A DNA stretch of 64,000 nucleotides from Actinomycetota bacterium (GCA_005884115.1 VAXW01000002.1:410528-474527); one strand, 5' to 3'; positions 25,440 through 34,727 are shown, counted from the first letter of the stretch. Program-made: numbers and translations. Notes: generated by a model from the sequence alone, not told the origin.

Positions 25440-27257
25440 CTAAGGCGATGGGTCGGTCGAGACGGGCAGCAGCAGCGAGGTGCCGTCGGTGCCGCCGAAG
25501 CGCACCGTGTTCGTGCCCGGCAGAAGCGGCACGAAGCTCGAGGTCGCGGGCTCGCTCCCGTTGAAGGCGATCGTCCCGGGGAGGGCGTTGGGCATGTTGT
25601 AAGAGGTCAGCCGCAGCTGCAGGCGATGTCCCGCCGCGAACCGATACGCGGTTGGGGCGATTGCGATTTCGTAGTCGTAGAACGTTCCCGGAGTGAGCGG
25701 TTCGGGCGTTGCCAACGTCTCCAGGGGTTCCCTGCGCGTGCTGCCGCGCGCGAGCGCGCGCAGGGAGGCGCGCAGCTGTCCCTCGGCGACGATGCTCTGG
25801 CTGCCGTCTGGCGCGACGTCGCAGATCTTCGCGAACCAGTCTGTGTCGGTCGCCGTGGAGGACGCGACGAGGTGCAGCGCGATCGGTCCATCGAGCGCCA
25901 GCGCCTGTGAGAGCACCGGCGTTCGCCACGCGAGACCCTGCTCTTCTTCGACGCGCTGGTCGATCGGTATGTAAGGGGTGATGGCCACGGTGCCCTGCTC
26001 GTCGAATGTCATCGACAGGCCGGCGGCCGGGTCGCTGATGTAGCTGGCGCTTGCTTCGGCAGGAAGTTTTGCCGAGATCGTTTCAGGCCCCAGATAGTTG
26101 CGTTTGAACCTGGTCGACGGGGACGGCCAGGCGCTCGTCTCGACGTAGTGTTCGGCCTGCTGGTCGTAGAGCCGCACCCGAGGCAGGCTCGGCACTTCCA
26201 TGCCCATCAGGTAGCGCTGAAAGAAGAGCATCTCATGGGCCTCGACGTTGTCGACCCCAGGTGGGTTGCTCGTCGGGTCGAATGGGGTGCCGCAGCCTTT
26301 GTGCGTGCAGGGTCCTACGTTCAGCAGCGTCTCCACGCCCTTGCGCCGCTCGAGCCGCCGGTACATGCGGATGTTTCCGCCGACGAAGGCATCGCGCCAG
26401 CCGTCGATGACGAATACCGGGACGCGGATCTTGGAGACATGGGTGATCGGAGAGCGTTCGTAGTAGAAGGAGTCCTCGTAGGGATTTTCGAGATAGTCGA
26501 AGGCGATCGAGCGGCCGGTAGCCTGTTCGTACTTGGCCGTGAGCGTCCCCGGGATCATGCTGGGTTCGGTGTTGGGCCCCGTCAGCCCCGGAGCGCCCTG
26601 CACGGCCAGGTACTGGCTGTCGAAGAACAGCGACTCAATGCCGCCTGGGAAGGCCGCGTCGTTGTAAATGTCGGCGAACGCCTCGATGGGGGCGATCGCC
26701 GCGAGGTGGGGCGGGTCCTGCTCGGCGATCAGGTACTGGCTGATCCCGAGATAGGAGCCCCCTGACATGCCAACCCTTCCATTGGACCACGGCTGCGTGC
26801 CCAGGTACTCGACGAGCTCATAGCCGTCCCGCGCCTCGCGCGGCGAGAAGTAGTTCTCGTTCAGGTTGCCCTGACTGCCGCCGGTGCCACGCACGTCGAC
26901 GACGGCGAGCACGAATCCGCGGGTGGCGTAGTCGCTCGCGGAATCGCACGAGCACGCACCATTGCGGGCATAGGGCGTGACATTGAGAACGGCGGGAAAG
27001 CGCCCCGGTGCGGGTTCGCTGCCGTTCTCGGAGGGAAAGGTGATCGTGGCGCCCAGTTCGACGCCGTCGTCCATGCGGATGAATCGCTGTTCGGAGTAGG
27101 TTGCCGGATACGACGCGGGCGGCAGCGTGCTCGGCGGGTTTGAGGGTTCTTCGGATTGGGCCCCGGCGGGGGCAGCCAGGCCTGCCAGCAGGAGCATGCA
27201 GACAGATCGCAGCAGCGCCGCTCGCCTTCCCTCTCGCCATCCCATCGAGCGCACCAT
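25440..27257 (-). CDS. Secreted CocE/NonD-family alpha/beta hydrolase (S15-like)
   Basis: 605 residues from ATG 27257 (Met 5 also possible). Secretion signal SVCMLLLAGLAAPAGAQ. The peptidase S15/CocE catalytic domain shows VVDVRGTGGSQG, nucleophile Ser in GRVGMSGGSYLGISQYL, Asp in VFVIDGWRDAFVGGN and His in VGPCTHKGCGTP. The C-terminal beta-jelly-roll (CocE/NonD C-terminal domain) covers about residues 370-600 with APTAYRFAAGHRLQLRLTSY. Such enzymes hydrolyse esters or X-Pro peptides; the specific substrate is unknown. Divergent from a TetR gene with a palindromic operator between them. Confidence 0.88.
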   Translation of the reverse strand: MVRSMGWREGRRAALLRSVCMLLLAGLAAPAGAQSEEPSNPPSTLPPASYPATYSEQRFIRMDDGVELGATITFPSENGSEPAPGRFPAVLNVTPYARNGACSCDSASDYATRGFVLAVVDVRGTGGSQGNLNENYFSPREARDGYELVEYLGTQPWSNGRVGMSGGSYLGISQYLIAEQDPPHLAAIAPIEAFADIYNDAAFPGGIESLFFDSQYLAVQGAPGLTGPNTEPSMIPGTLTAKYEQATGRSIAFDYLENPYEDSFYYERSPITHVSKIRVPVFVIDGWRDAFVGGNIRMYRRLERRKGVETLLNVGPCTHKGCGTPFDPTSNPPGVDNVEAHEMLFFQRYLMGMEVPSLPRVRLYDQQAEHYVETSAWPSPSTRFKRNYLGPETISAKLPAEASASYISDPAAGLSMTFDEQGTVAITPYIPIDQRVEEEQGLAWRTPVLSQALALDGPIALHLVASSTATDTDWFAKICDVAPDGSQSIVAEGQLRASLRALARGSTRREPLETLATPEPLTPGTFYDYEIAIAPTAYRFAAGHRLQLRLTSYNMPNALPGTIAFNGSEPATSSFVPLLPGTNTVRFGGTDGTSLLLPVSTDPSP

Positions 27258-27267
27258 ACAGGATCAC

Positions 27268-27281
27268 GAACAAACATGTTC
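27268..27281. promoter_or_regulatory. Palindromic operator between CocE hydrolase and TetR genes
   Basis: GAACA-AACA-TGTTC, a perfect 5-bp inverted repeat with a 4-bp spacer, lies 10 bp from the hydrolase start and 30 bp from the TetR start, in an AT-richer stretch. The position suits divergent repression by the adjacent TetR protein. Confidence 0.5.
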
Positions 27282-27311
27282 CTAAAGGGGGCGGCCAGCT
27301 AAGCTCCCAGC

Positions 27312-27950
27312 ATGGAAGTCGCCGAGAAGCTGCCGCGAGGTCGCCACGGGCTCAGTCGCGAGGATGTCGCGCGCTCGCAGCGCGAGCGCCTGCTGCGCGC
27401 GATGGCAGAGGCTGTTTCGGAGCTCGGGTACGCCAACACGCCGGTGGCCGACGTCCTGCGCCGGGCGGGCGTCTCGCGAGAGACGTTCTACGAGCAGTTC
27501 GCGAACAAGGAGGAGTGCTTCCTGGCCGCGTACGACGCCGGCGCCACCACCTTGCTCCAGGCGATCGGAACCGCGCTCGACTCCGAGCCGCCCGCCAAGA
27601 ACGCGGGGGACCGGCTCGAGCGGGCACTCAAGCGTTACCTCGCCGCGCTCGCGCGCGAGCCGGCGCTCGCGCGGACATTCCTGGTGGAGGTCTATGCCGC
27701 CGGGCCGGCAGCGCTGGCGCGACGGGTCGAGGTCCAGCGCCGGTTCACCGAGGCGCTCACCGTCCAGCTGAAGGTGAAGAGCGAGAGGCAGCGCTTCGCG
27801 TGCGAGGCGGTCGTGGCCGCGGCCAGCGCGCTGGTCACGCAGCGGGTGTGTGCGGGGCGCGCCGAGGACATGCAGGAGCTCCACGCTCCGTTCCTGCGCT
27901 TCGCGCGCAGCTCGCTGGAGGCGGCGGGCGTGGCGCTGGCGACCCCGTAG
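27312..27950 (+). CDS. TetR-family regulator
   Basis: 212 residues from ATG 27312. The DNA-binding helix-turn-helix is at about residues 20-70: RERLLRAMAEAVSELGYANT, VADVLRRAGVSRETFYEQFA and NKEECFLAAYDAG. The C-terminal helical domain (ARTFLVEVYAAGPAALARR) is of the common TetR_C type. Divergent from the CocE-like hydrolase, which it likely represses through the palindrome at 27268-27281. Confidence 0.88.
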   Translation: MEVAEKLPRGRHGLSREDVARSQRERLLRAMAEAVSELGYANTPVADVLRRAGVSRETFYEQFANKEECFLAAYDAGATTLLQAIGTALDSEPPAKNAGDRLERALKRYLAALAREPALARTFLVEVYAAGPAALARRVEVQRRFTEALTVQLKVKSERQRFACEAVVAAASALVTQRVCAGRAEDMQELHAPFLRFARSSLEAAGVALATP

Positions 27951-27983
27951 AGGCGCTAGAGGCCCTGGCGGCACCGCGCTAGC

Positions 27984-29081
27984 TCAGGCCGTCAGGCGCA
28001 CGGTTCCGCGACCGATTACCTCGACTTGCCCGCCGGGCTCGCAACTGGAGATGGCAAACGCCTCGCGCGCCAGCGAGCGGCGCAGCAACGCGAAGGTGAC
28101 GGACCCAAGGGCAGCTGGGATCAGCAACGCAAGCGCGCGGTAAGCGAGCACGGCCGCAGTCGCGGCTGTTAGAGGCACGTGGTAGAGCACAAGCGTGCCC
28201 ACCAGTCCGACGTCAACGCCGCCGATGCCGCCTGGGACGGGTATCAAGCCCCCGAGCTCTCCGATCAGATAACCGATCCAGATGATCGCGAGCGGCGGCA
28301 CTGATCCGAAGGCGTGGAACGTGGACCACAGGATCATCACGTCGAACGCCAGGTAGCCCGCCAGCCCGAACAGAAGCAAAGGGTCGCGCGCGCGCAGCAG
28401 CGCGAGGGCCTCCGCTACGCCTCCCGACAGCGTGCGCAACGCGCGTGCGATGCGCGAGGTCGCCGCCGAGCGTGCCGCGAGGCGCTGCTCGAGAGTCCCC
28501 GCCCAGCGCCCACCTGCGATCGTCGCCACGACGGCGACCGCTGCGACGAGGGCCGGCAGGAGCGTCAGGCCGAGACCCGCGCGACCTGCGAACGCGCCGA
28601 CGGCGAGGCCCGCTCCCAGGATGACCACGCCCAGCACGTTGGGCAGGCTGGTCAAAAAGAAGAACGCAACGCTCCTTCGAGCGATCCGCCCGCCGTCCAT
28701 ACCTGCGCGGTGCAGTGCCCAGGCGCCGAGCGCAAGGCCGCCCGCGCCACCGGTGGGGATGACGGCGTTCGCTCCGAGCTCCGCGAGTCCGATCTCCGTG
28801 CTCAGACGCCAGCTCATGCGCCTGCAGAACACGCTTCGGAAGACGGCGACATAGGAGAACCCCGAGAGGACCTTGAGGCCGGCGCCGAGGGTTAGCCATC
28901 CAGGGCTCCCGTGCGCGAAGCGCGAGCGGAGGCTCGCCAGGCCCGGAACGACCGTGATCAGAGCGACCACGATGATGGTGATCAGGCCGAGCGCAAGGAC
29001 GTGCCGGCGGAGCCGGGAGCGCTCCATGTCCGGCGGGGCGAGATCCTCGCGCGCGGCGAACGCGGCTATATCGGTGCTCAA
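27984..29081 (-). CDS. YbhN/UPF0104-type membrane protein (lysylphosphatidylglycerol synthase TM-like)
   Basis: 365 residues. The longest start is TTG 29081 with GGGAG upstream; ATG 29027 is an alternative. About eight hydrophobic helices, with family hallmarks LAELGANAVIPTGGAGGLALGAW and GYLIGELGGLIPVPGGIGGVDVG (the P-GG-G motif). This is the flippase-like integral part found in MprF and in stand-alone YbhN proteins; no aminoacyl-transferase domain is present. It may move lipids across the membrane, but evidence is only familial. It ends convergently with the TetR gene. Confidence 0.85.
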   Translation of the reverse strand: MSTDIAAFAAREDLAPPDMERSRLRRHVLALGLITIIVVALITVVPGLASLRSRFAHGSPGWLTLGAGLKVLSGFSYVAVFRSVFCRRMSWRLSTEIGLAELGANAVIPTGGAGGLALGAWALHRAGMDGGRIARRSVAFFFLTSLPNVLGVVILGAGLAVGAFAGRAGLGLTLLPALVAAVAVVATIAGGRWAGTLEQRLAARSAATSRIARALRTLSGGVAEALALLRARDPLLLFGLAGYLAFDVMILWSTFHAFGSVPPLAIIWIGYLIGELGGLIPVPGGIGGVDVGLVGTLVLYHVPLTAATAAVLAYRALALLIPAALGSVTFALLRRSLAREAFAISSCEPGGQVEVIGRGTVRLTA

Positions 29082-29210
29082 GGCGTGCTCCCGAACCGGT
29101 TCCCCGGTGGCCCAGCCTTAAGCTCGCTCACCCGCCACACACATGCTCACGGTATCCGAGGGTTGCGAGCGAGGTCTTCAGGCGCCCAAGGACGACCGCG
29201 CGCATGCCCA

Positions 29211-29245
29211 ACGACGAAGGCCGCCCGGACGGACGGCCCTCGAGG
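29211..29245. repeat. 35-bp dispersed repeat, copy 1 (hairpin-forming)
   Basis: Identical over 35 bases to 37420-37454, including the core AAGGCCGCCCGGACGGACGG followed by CCCTCGAGG. The core folds into a GGCCG...CGGCC stem. Similarity continues weakly for about 30 bases downstream (CGGTC...TGCAGGGC). Both copies lie in intergenic DNA. Confidence 0.75.
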
Positions 29246-29264
29246 ACCTACTGTCGGTCTGTGC

Positions 29265-29280
29265 AGGGCCTCAGGGCCCT
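29265..29280 (-). terminator. Hairpin at the 3' end of the small secreted protein gene
   Basis: AGGGCC-TCAG-GGCCCT, 6-bp arms, overlapping the TAG stop of the minus-strand gene at 29279. Together with the 35-bp repeat hairpin 20 bp beyond, it probably ends transcription. Confidence 0.5.
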
Positions 29281-29755
29281 AGTCAATGCTCACCACGAAC
29301 GGCTTTGGCGTCGTGTTTTCCGGCGTACTTTCGGATGGACAGAGGTGGTTGCCGTTATCAAACGTCGCCGCCCAGGAAATCGTGTAGCTCCTTCCGCGCT
29401 TCCGCTTGCGCAGCGGCGCCGAGAGTTCGACCCTGCCGGTCGCTTCGCCCGAGAGGCTCTGCGCGGGGACGTGCGGCGCCGTGACGCTGACGGTGAGCGT
29501 CACGTGGGCCAAGTTGTCGCCAGGATCGGAGGACTCCGACGCTTCGATCGGGACCTGTTTCTGCGACAGCGGGACGGTGAGCGTCCCTTCAGGAGTCACG
29601 GTCACCCCCGAGATCTGCACGAAGTCCGGATCGAAGCCAGAAACGAACAATGAGCAGTCGCGAAACGTCGGGCTGTTGGCCGCACCAGCTGAATCGATCG
29701 GCCCTAGCGCGAGCGCCAGGACCGTCAGGCCCACAAATACTCCAATCCTCCGCAT
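29279..29755 (-). CDS. Secreted protein, unknown function
   Basis: 158 residues from ATG 29755, preceded by GGAGGCATCGT. Signal sequence VGLTVLALALGPIDSAGA with probable cleavage after GAGA. The mature part is predominantly beta-type (VQISGVTVTPEGTLTVPLSQ, HVTLTVSVTAPH) with two cysteines (RDCSLF, HLCPSE) that may pair. No family recognised. It is followed by a hairpin terminator and lies beside a PQQ-like propeller gene on the same strand. Confidence 0.65.
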   Translation of the reverse strand: MRRIGVFVGLTVLALALGPIDSAGAANSPTFRDCSLFVSGFDPDFVQISGVTVTPEGTLTVPLSQKQVPIEASESSDPGDNLAHVTLTVSVTAPHVPAQSLSGEATGRVELSAPLRKRKRGRSYTISWAATFDNGNHLCPSESTPENTTPKPFVVSID

Positions 29756-29883
29756 ACGATGCCTCCAGTCGTGCCGGATGGAGAGCGTCCCTCAGAACTT
29801 GCCATCTCCTCCGGGAGCGGTTTCCTAGTCAGGAGTAGATGACGTCTCGACGCGGCATTCCTTCCTGACATCGGCGATGGCCG

Positions 29884-31461
29884 TCAGTGGACGCCGTAGG
29901 CGATCACGTAGCCGGGTGCGGGCAGATAGCTCGCTCCGCCCGCCGAGACGAACAGGTTGTGTTCGGCAATCGCTACGCCCGCGCTCGTGAGGTTCGTCAC
30001 CGCTGCACCCGCATCGGCGCTCAGCGGCCGGCGCACGAGCGGCAGCCCGCTCGAGGCTTCGAAGCCGTCGAGGTCCGAGTCTCCATCGACGGTCCACGTG
30101 ACGCCCGCGGCTGTGCTGACCGACTGGTAGTGGGTGCCGTCGCCAACCGGGCTCACCCACTTGGTGGCACCGCTCGAGCGCTCGAGCGAGAACATGTCCC
30201 CGCCGGGCGTCGCCACGCCGTAGATGGAGCCGCCGTCGTACGCGGTCGAGTCGGCATTGCATGCGAAGCACGACGGGCCGACGATCGTGCTCCAGACCGG
30301 GGTCATCGTCTTCGCATCGGCGACGTGGTAGACGCCCGACTTCTGCAGGTCGCCGACGACCTTGGTCCCGGCGGCGGTCGTGAACAAGTTGGCCGCAGAG
30401 CCGAAGTCGAGGTCGAGCTGTCCGCAGATCGGATCGTCGAGCGGATAGGGCACTCCTTCGTTGGCCGAAGCTTCACACGCCGGGGAGTGGCTGAGTTGCT
30501 CGAGCGTTTCGGTGTACTGGTCGACGTTGCCTTCGTAGGAGGCGACGATCTGGCCGAACGTCGGGCGCGACGGGTTCACGTCGATCTTGAGGATCGCGTC
30601 GGTGGTCTTGTACTGCTTGGTCTTGCTCGACGGGTTGCCGGCGCCCCAGTAGGCGTACTTGCTGGACGGGTCATAGGCGGGCGTGCTCCACAGCCCGCCT
30701 CCGGCGTAGCCTTCTTCCTGGGCGCTCTGCGGGATCGTGGGCGTGATCTTGACGACCGCGCCGGTTTTGACGTTGATCAGCGCGAAGCCGCCGGTAGCAG
30801 TCGGGTCGCCCTCGGGAGGTGAGTAGCCGGCGAGGACGAACCCGTTCGCGACGATCGGGCTGGAATTTGTGTACGAGCCGTCTTGAAGAGCGCTGCTGGT
30901 CAGCGGCGGCGCGAACGGCGCGCTCTTCCAGATCACGGCGCCCGTCGACCGGTTGAGCGCGATCGCGTACGGCGCCATGAACTCATCCACCAGATAGATC
31001 ACCGCTTTGCCGGAGATGGCCGCTGCGCCCACGACCACCCCTCCCGAGCCGGGGTTCGGCGCTTCCAGCTTGCGCTGCCAGATGACACGCCCAGTCCGGG
31101 CGTCCAGCGCGTAGGCTGTGCCGCCGAAAGAGCCGATGTAGACGCAGCCGTCGTAGACGACCGGCGTCGAGTTGAACCCCGTTTCGTCTCCGGCCGAGGT
31201 CGTCGAGAACACCCAGACCGGGGCCAGACCGGCCACGGCCCTCGGCGCGAGGCCGCTCTCTTCGGGCTGCGAGCGCGTGTTGGCGACATCGTGGCCGTAC
31301 ATCGGCCACTGCCCCCCGCTCGCCGGGATTGTCGTGCAGGGAGCCGAGGCGGATGCCGACGAGGAGAAGGCAAAGCCGCACAACGACAGCGCGACGCCAA
31401 CGAGCAAGGCGACCTTTCGCGCGCTCCCAACGGTCCGACGTCCGCCACGGCCCCGATACAT
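29884..31461 (-). CDS. Secreted PQQ-like beta-propeller protein
   Basis: 525 residues from ATG 31461, chosen because GGGAGGGG stands 5 bases before it; the longer frame lacks a signal. Secretion signal VALLVGVALSLCGFAFSSSASA. Propeller blades with the tryptophan-docking type repeats: GQWPMYGHDVANTRSQPEES, AYALDARTGRVIWQRKLEA, AIALNRSTGAVIWKSAPF and SLERSSGATKWVSPV. It resembles the PQQ-binding-like repeat family (polyvinyl alcohol dehydrogenase/quinoprotein), but PQQ ligands and haem CxxCH are not evident. Extracellular oxidoreductase or scaffold role unresolved. Confidence 0.82.
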   Translation of the reverse strand: MYRGRGGRRTVGSARKVALLVGVALSLCGFAFSSSASASAPCTTIPASGGQWPMYGHDVANTRSQPEESGLAPRAVAGLAPVWVFSTTSAGDETGFNSTPVVYDGCVYIGSFGGTAYALDARTGRVIWQRKLEAPNPGSGGVVVGAAAISGKAVIYLVDEFMAPYAIALNRSTGAVIWKSAPFAPPLTSSALQDGSYTNSSPIVANGFVLAGYSPPEGDPTATGGFALINVKTGAVVKITPTIPQSAQEEGYAGGGLWSTPAYDPSSKYAYWGAGNPSSKTKQYKTTDAILKIDVNPSRPTFGQIVASYEGNVDQYTETLEQLSHSPACEASANEGVPYPLDDPICGQLDLDFGSAANLFTTAAGTKVVGDLQKSGVYHVADAKTMTPVWSTIVGPSCFACNADSTAYDGGSIYGVATPGGDMFSLERSSGATKWVSPVGDGTHYQSVSTAAGVTWTVDGDSDLDGFEASSGLPLVRRPLSADAGAAVTNLTSAGVAIAEHNLFVSAGGASYLPAPGYVIAYGVH

Positions 31462-31717
31462 CTGCCCCTCCCTTTCCTCGCCTCTAGACGTACTCGCTAG
31501 TTCCCATATCCGGGGGCGCCTAAACAGATCGTCCCCGCACCTCACCCGAGGCGGTCCGGCGACGGATCGGTGAGGCGTGCGCTCCCCCACGATCGGCTCT
31601 GTCGAGCCAAATCGGGACCACCAGATAAATGCCGACTCCCTCAGATATCTCCTCTCTTGAGCGCGGCTGGCGCCGAGCCGCTAGCGCGACCCGGCGCCCG
31701 CTTCAAGCGCCGGACTC

Positions 31718-33079
31718 CTAGAAGTTCAGACTCTCGAAGTCATTCCAATAGATCGTCACCTGGTCGGTCGTGCCTTCCCAGTTGGGGATGTTGAGCGTCC
31801 GAAGCCCTCCGCCGCCGCGTGAGTTCAGCTGGTATTTCACGATGGCATTGGGTGGCGAGCTCGCCGGGATGTACACCTGCGCACCCTGGATGAAGGGGAG
31901 CGCGCTGGTCACCGGGTCTGGGTTCAGGGTCGTTTCTTCCTTGCCTTCCCAGTTGAACGCGAAGTACGCGTTCACCAGCTTCGACACAGGACACAGGGCC
32001 GGAGTGCAGATGTTCAGACCGTTGACCAACAGTTCGTCGTTCTGCCCCGGTTCGTTGCCCCAGTACTCCTTGTAGCGGATCATCACCGCGCCCGAGCTTT
32101 TGGGTTGCTTTCCGGTGTAGTTCTCGAGCGGTTGCGACCCGAGCAGGCGGATGACGTAGTCGTTTCTCGGGAACGGCTCCATGTAGATGTGGAGCGTCTT
32201 ACCCGGTTTCACGAGCGCGAACTCATAGCGCACCCCCGATTTGGCTGCCACGGGCCCCCACGCGCCTCCGCCGGTCGAGGGGTCGGTGATCAGGAACGAC
32301 GCGAGCGGCGTTTTGGTCGTCCGCGCGCCGTTTGAGTCGAGTGGCCAGATTTCCACTTTGTCGCCGGCCAGACCCGAGTTCTGCGGGAATTCAAGCGCCT
32401 TGCCCGCGAGCTGGATGTTTTTCTGCGGCACGATGTCGTGTTTCGGCAGCGTGTTCCGGAAGAATTTGTACATCTGGATGAAGGACTGCGAGGAGGTGGA
32501 GGACTGCACGTGCGTCTGGTCGGGGATCGTGACGTTTTCCGCCCCTTCCATGTGGCGCCCTTCAGGTCCCGTCGGCCCCGAGCGTTCGGCCCACAGCGCG
32601 AGCGTCCGCACGCCAGGGTTTTTTTGCTGGCCGTCCATGTTGACGTAGGCGGCCACGTTCGCTTTGCGTTCGGCAGCCTTTTCCCCTTCGGTGAGGTAGC
32701 TGTACGACACCGAGGTTCCCTCCGAGTGCCCGATGAGGTCGACCTGGGACTTGCCCGTGCGCTGCTTCAGCGCCGCGATCGCTTCGTCGATCTGTTTGTC
32801 GACTTCTTCGTGGTTACCCACAGCCGCCGTCGAGTCGTAGTCGATCTCTTCGACCCAGCTGTGCGGATAGCCGTTGCTTTCGAAGCGCATCGCCTGGGAG
32901 GCGAAGTTCGAGCCCGCGCTCTCGAAGCCGTGCACGATCAGCACCGGGCGGCGTTCGAACTTCCCCGCGTAAGCCGCCGGTACGCTAGCCAGCAGCAGCG
33001 CGCCGGCGGCTAGCGCGCCAACAAGCAGGCGCGGCCGCGCGCGGTAAGCAAGCCGATTCCAAGGACGGATGTTGCTCAT
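31718..33079 (-). CDS. Secreted lipase-like alpha/beta hydrolase
   Basis: 453 residues from ATG 33079 with GGGGGAGAGAC upstream. Signal LLVGALAAGALLLASVPAAYA. The hydrolase domain has the oxyanion segment RPVLIVHGFESAGSNF and nucleophile Ser in VDLIGHSEGTSVSYSYL; a downstream HMEGAENVTIPDQTHVQSS may supply the His. The C-terminal 200 residues form beta-rich modules (ENYTGKQPKSSGAVMIRYKE) typical of some actinobacterial secreted lipases. It is divergent from a QsdR-type TetR gene, which probably controls it. Confidence 0.82.
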   Translation of the reverse strand: MSNIRPWNRLAYRARPRLLVGALAAGALLLASVPAAYAGKFERRPVLIVHGFESAGSNFASQAMRFESNGYPHSWVEEIDYDSTAAVGNHEEVDKQIDEAIAALKQRTGKSQVDLIGHSEGTSVSYSYLTEGEKAAERKANVAAYVNMDGQQKNPGVRTLALWAERSGPTGPEGRHMEGAENVTIPDQTHVQSSTSSQSFIQMYKFFRNTLPKHDIVPQKNIQLAGKALEFPQNSGLAGDKVEIWPLDSNGARTTKTPLASFLITDPSTGGGAWGPVAAKSGVRYEFALVKPGKTLHIYMEPFPRNDYVIRLLGSQPLENYTGKQPKSSGAVMIRYKEYWGNEPGQNDELLVNGLNICTPALCPVSKLVNAYFAFNWEGKEETTLNPDPVTSALPFIQGAQVYIPASSPPNAIVKYQLNSRGGGGLRTLNIPNWEGTTDQVTIYWNDFESLNF

Positions 33080-33130
33080 GTCTCTCCCCCTCTCGCCAAC
33101 CCCAGCTGGCTTCTAGCGGTACAATTGGCG

Positions 33131-33163
33131 GGAACGTATCAAAACAGACTCGCCAGATGTTCC
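33131..33163. promoter_or_regulatory. Weak inverted repeat between lipase-like and TetR genes
   Basis: GGAACGTATC (33131-33140) and GATGTTCC (33156-33163) form imperfect inverted arms in the divergent promoter region, and an AT-rich tract (ATAAACTAGATATTAT) follows. A role as a TetR operator is only positional inference. Confidence 0.3.
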
Positions 33164-33186
33164 ATAAACTAGATATTATTTGAGTC

Positions 33187-33834
33187 GTGCGCGAGACCTC
33201 GATCCGACCGGCTCCGCACGCTCAGCCTCGTGGCCGGCCAGCAAGCGCCAGCCGCGAGGACGTGCTCGCGCTGGCGATGCGCCGCTACCTGCGCGGAAGG
33301 CGCGTCGACGTGCAGGCGATCGCAGGGGAGCTCGGGCTCGGCAGGACGACGATCTACCGCTGGTTCGGATCGCGCGACGAGCTCATCGGCGAGGTCCTCG
33401 TGCGCGCGGCCGAACCGCTGCTCGAGCACGCCCGAGCGGGCGCCGCGGGTAGCGGCGGGATCGCGCTGCTCGACACGCTCGACCGCTTCAACCGCAGCCT
33501 TGCCGACGCTCCGGCGCTACGCCAGTTCATCGAAAACGAGCGCGAGGCGGCGCTGCGCGTCATCACGTCGAGTGCCGGCAAGGTCCAGCCCTGGGTCGTT
33601 GGCGCGGTCACCGAGTTGATCAAGGCGGAGGTGCGCGCCGGGACCTACCGGCCCGCGATCCAACCCGCCACGCTGGGCTACGCGATCGTACGCCTCGGCG
33701 AGGCGTTTCTTTACAACGACGCCGTCGCGGGCATGCGTGGCGACGTCCATCGGCTCCGGGAGGTTCAAGGGGCGCTGTTCGGCGCGGAACGTGCCGAGAA
33801 CGGCGCGCCTGCCGAGAACGGCGCGCCCGACTGA
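33187..33834 (+). CDS. TetR-family regulator (QsdR-like), copy 1
   Basis: 215 residues from GTG 33187. The helix-turn-helix is VDVQAIAGELGLGRTTIYRW with FGSRDELIGEVL. The C-terminal domain ALRQFIENEREAALRVITSS, GKVQPWVVGAVTELIKAEV and GYAIVRLGEAFLYNDAVAG is the QsdR-type TetR_C form seen in rhodococcal lactonase regulators. A close paralogue lies at 36575-37276. The extreme C-terminus carries a tandem duplication (AENGAP twice). It likely represses the divergent lipase-like gene. Confidence 0.86.
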   Translation: MRETSIRPAPHAQPRGRPASASREDVLALAMRRYLRGRRVDVQAIAGELGLGRTTIYRWFGSRDELIGEVLVRAAEPLLEHARAGAAGSGGIALLDTLDRFNRSLADAPALRQFIENEREAALRVITSSAGKVQPWVVGAVTELIKAEVRAGTYRPAIQPATLGYAIVRLGEAFLYNDAVAGMRGDVHRLREVQGALFGAERAENGAPAENGAPD

Positions 33835-33983
33835 GGCTAGTGCGCTCCTACGGCGTCGCCCCGGGCGTCGCACGTCCGGTGGTCGCGCCCGGACCGGACG
33901 TGCGGTTCTCATTTCAGGTTGTTGTCGGGCGAGTGCATGCTGAGAGCCGGCGAGCGAGCAGGGCCGCGACCGCGCCGAGGTGG

Positions 33984-34487
33984 CTACCAGGGCCTGGCGG
34001 GCAGCGTCCCCGCCTTACGCGCGGGAACGACAGCTAGCGCCAGGCGCCCGAGCGTGAGGGCGGCCAGCATCAGTCCGAAGTCACGCAGCGCAATGTCGTA
34101 GTACTGCGGGGCGTTCTTCGTCAAGAGGTTCACGATGATGCCGAGCAGCCAGCCGGCGACCACGAACGCACCGATCCTCGGAGCGACAGCCACCAGCAGT
34201 CCGGCGGCGATCTCGACCCCTCCGACGAAGTACATCCAATCCTGGCCGCTGGCGAAAGGTTGGACTTCATTGACCCAGCTCGCCAAGTAGTCCGGCCAAT
34301 GGACGGTCCAGTTGAAGAACTTGTCTACGCCGAACAGGATCGGCGCGACCGTGAACCCGATCCGCAGCAGCCAGAACGCCTGGTGGGCCGCCGCGCCTAC
34401 GTCCCGCGGCTCCGCCCTACGCCCGCGGCCGTCTCTCGCTGTCCCCACCCCGGGACCAAGCGGTGTCTCAAATGTGGTGCTCGACAT
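33984..34487 (-). CDS. DoxX-like membrane protein
   Basis: 167 residues from ATG 34487, with AAGGAGGCGTCAA immediately upstream. Four membrane helices: FWLLRIGFTVAPILFGVDKF, WMYFVGGVEIAAGLLVAVAP, IGAFVVAGWLLGIIVNLLTK and FGLMLAALTLGRLALAVVP. The R-x-G-x-x-F-G-x-DKF arrangement and the late GxxLLxxP are DoxX-family features. Members are linked to redox and thiosulfate or oxidative-stress functions; no partner is encoded nearby. The soluble N-terminus of about 35 residues is disordered. Confidence 0.75.
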   Translation of the reverse strand: MSSTTFETPLGPGVGTARDGRGRRAEPRDVGAAAHQAFWLLRIGFTVAPILFGVDKFFNWTVHWPDYLASWVNEVQPFASGQDWMYFVGGVEIAAGLLVAVAPRIGAFVVAGWLLGIIVNLLTKNAPQYYDIALRDFGLMLAALTLGRLALAVVPARKAGTLPARPW

Positions 34488-34682
34488 TTGACGCCTCCTT
34501 CAGGTTCTCCGCGCCGGCAGTCGACGCCGAAGAATCCTTGTCGTTTGACAGTTAGCGTCGTGTGCGCAGTGGTTATTACCGCGCTAGGTCGTGCGAATCC
34601 GCACTAACCGCGGCCACTGCAGGCCGTACCGGTGTCAGCGATCGGCTTCGACGATGGATGCCACGTCGACGTCGTGTACGGA

Positions 34683-34724
34683 ATCACGACTCGGGACGGC
34701 ACCAGCGCCGTCCCGAGTCGTGAT
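34683..34724 (-). terminator. Perfect 18-bp stem hairpin
   Basis: ATCACGACTCGGGACGGC (34683-34700), loop ACCAGC, and its exact complement (34707-34724), ending 3 bp before the stop of the minus-strand hydrolase gene. Strong, perfect and without a U-tract; most likely the terminator of that gene. Confidence 0.8.
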
Positions 34725-34727
34725 GAT

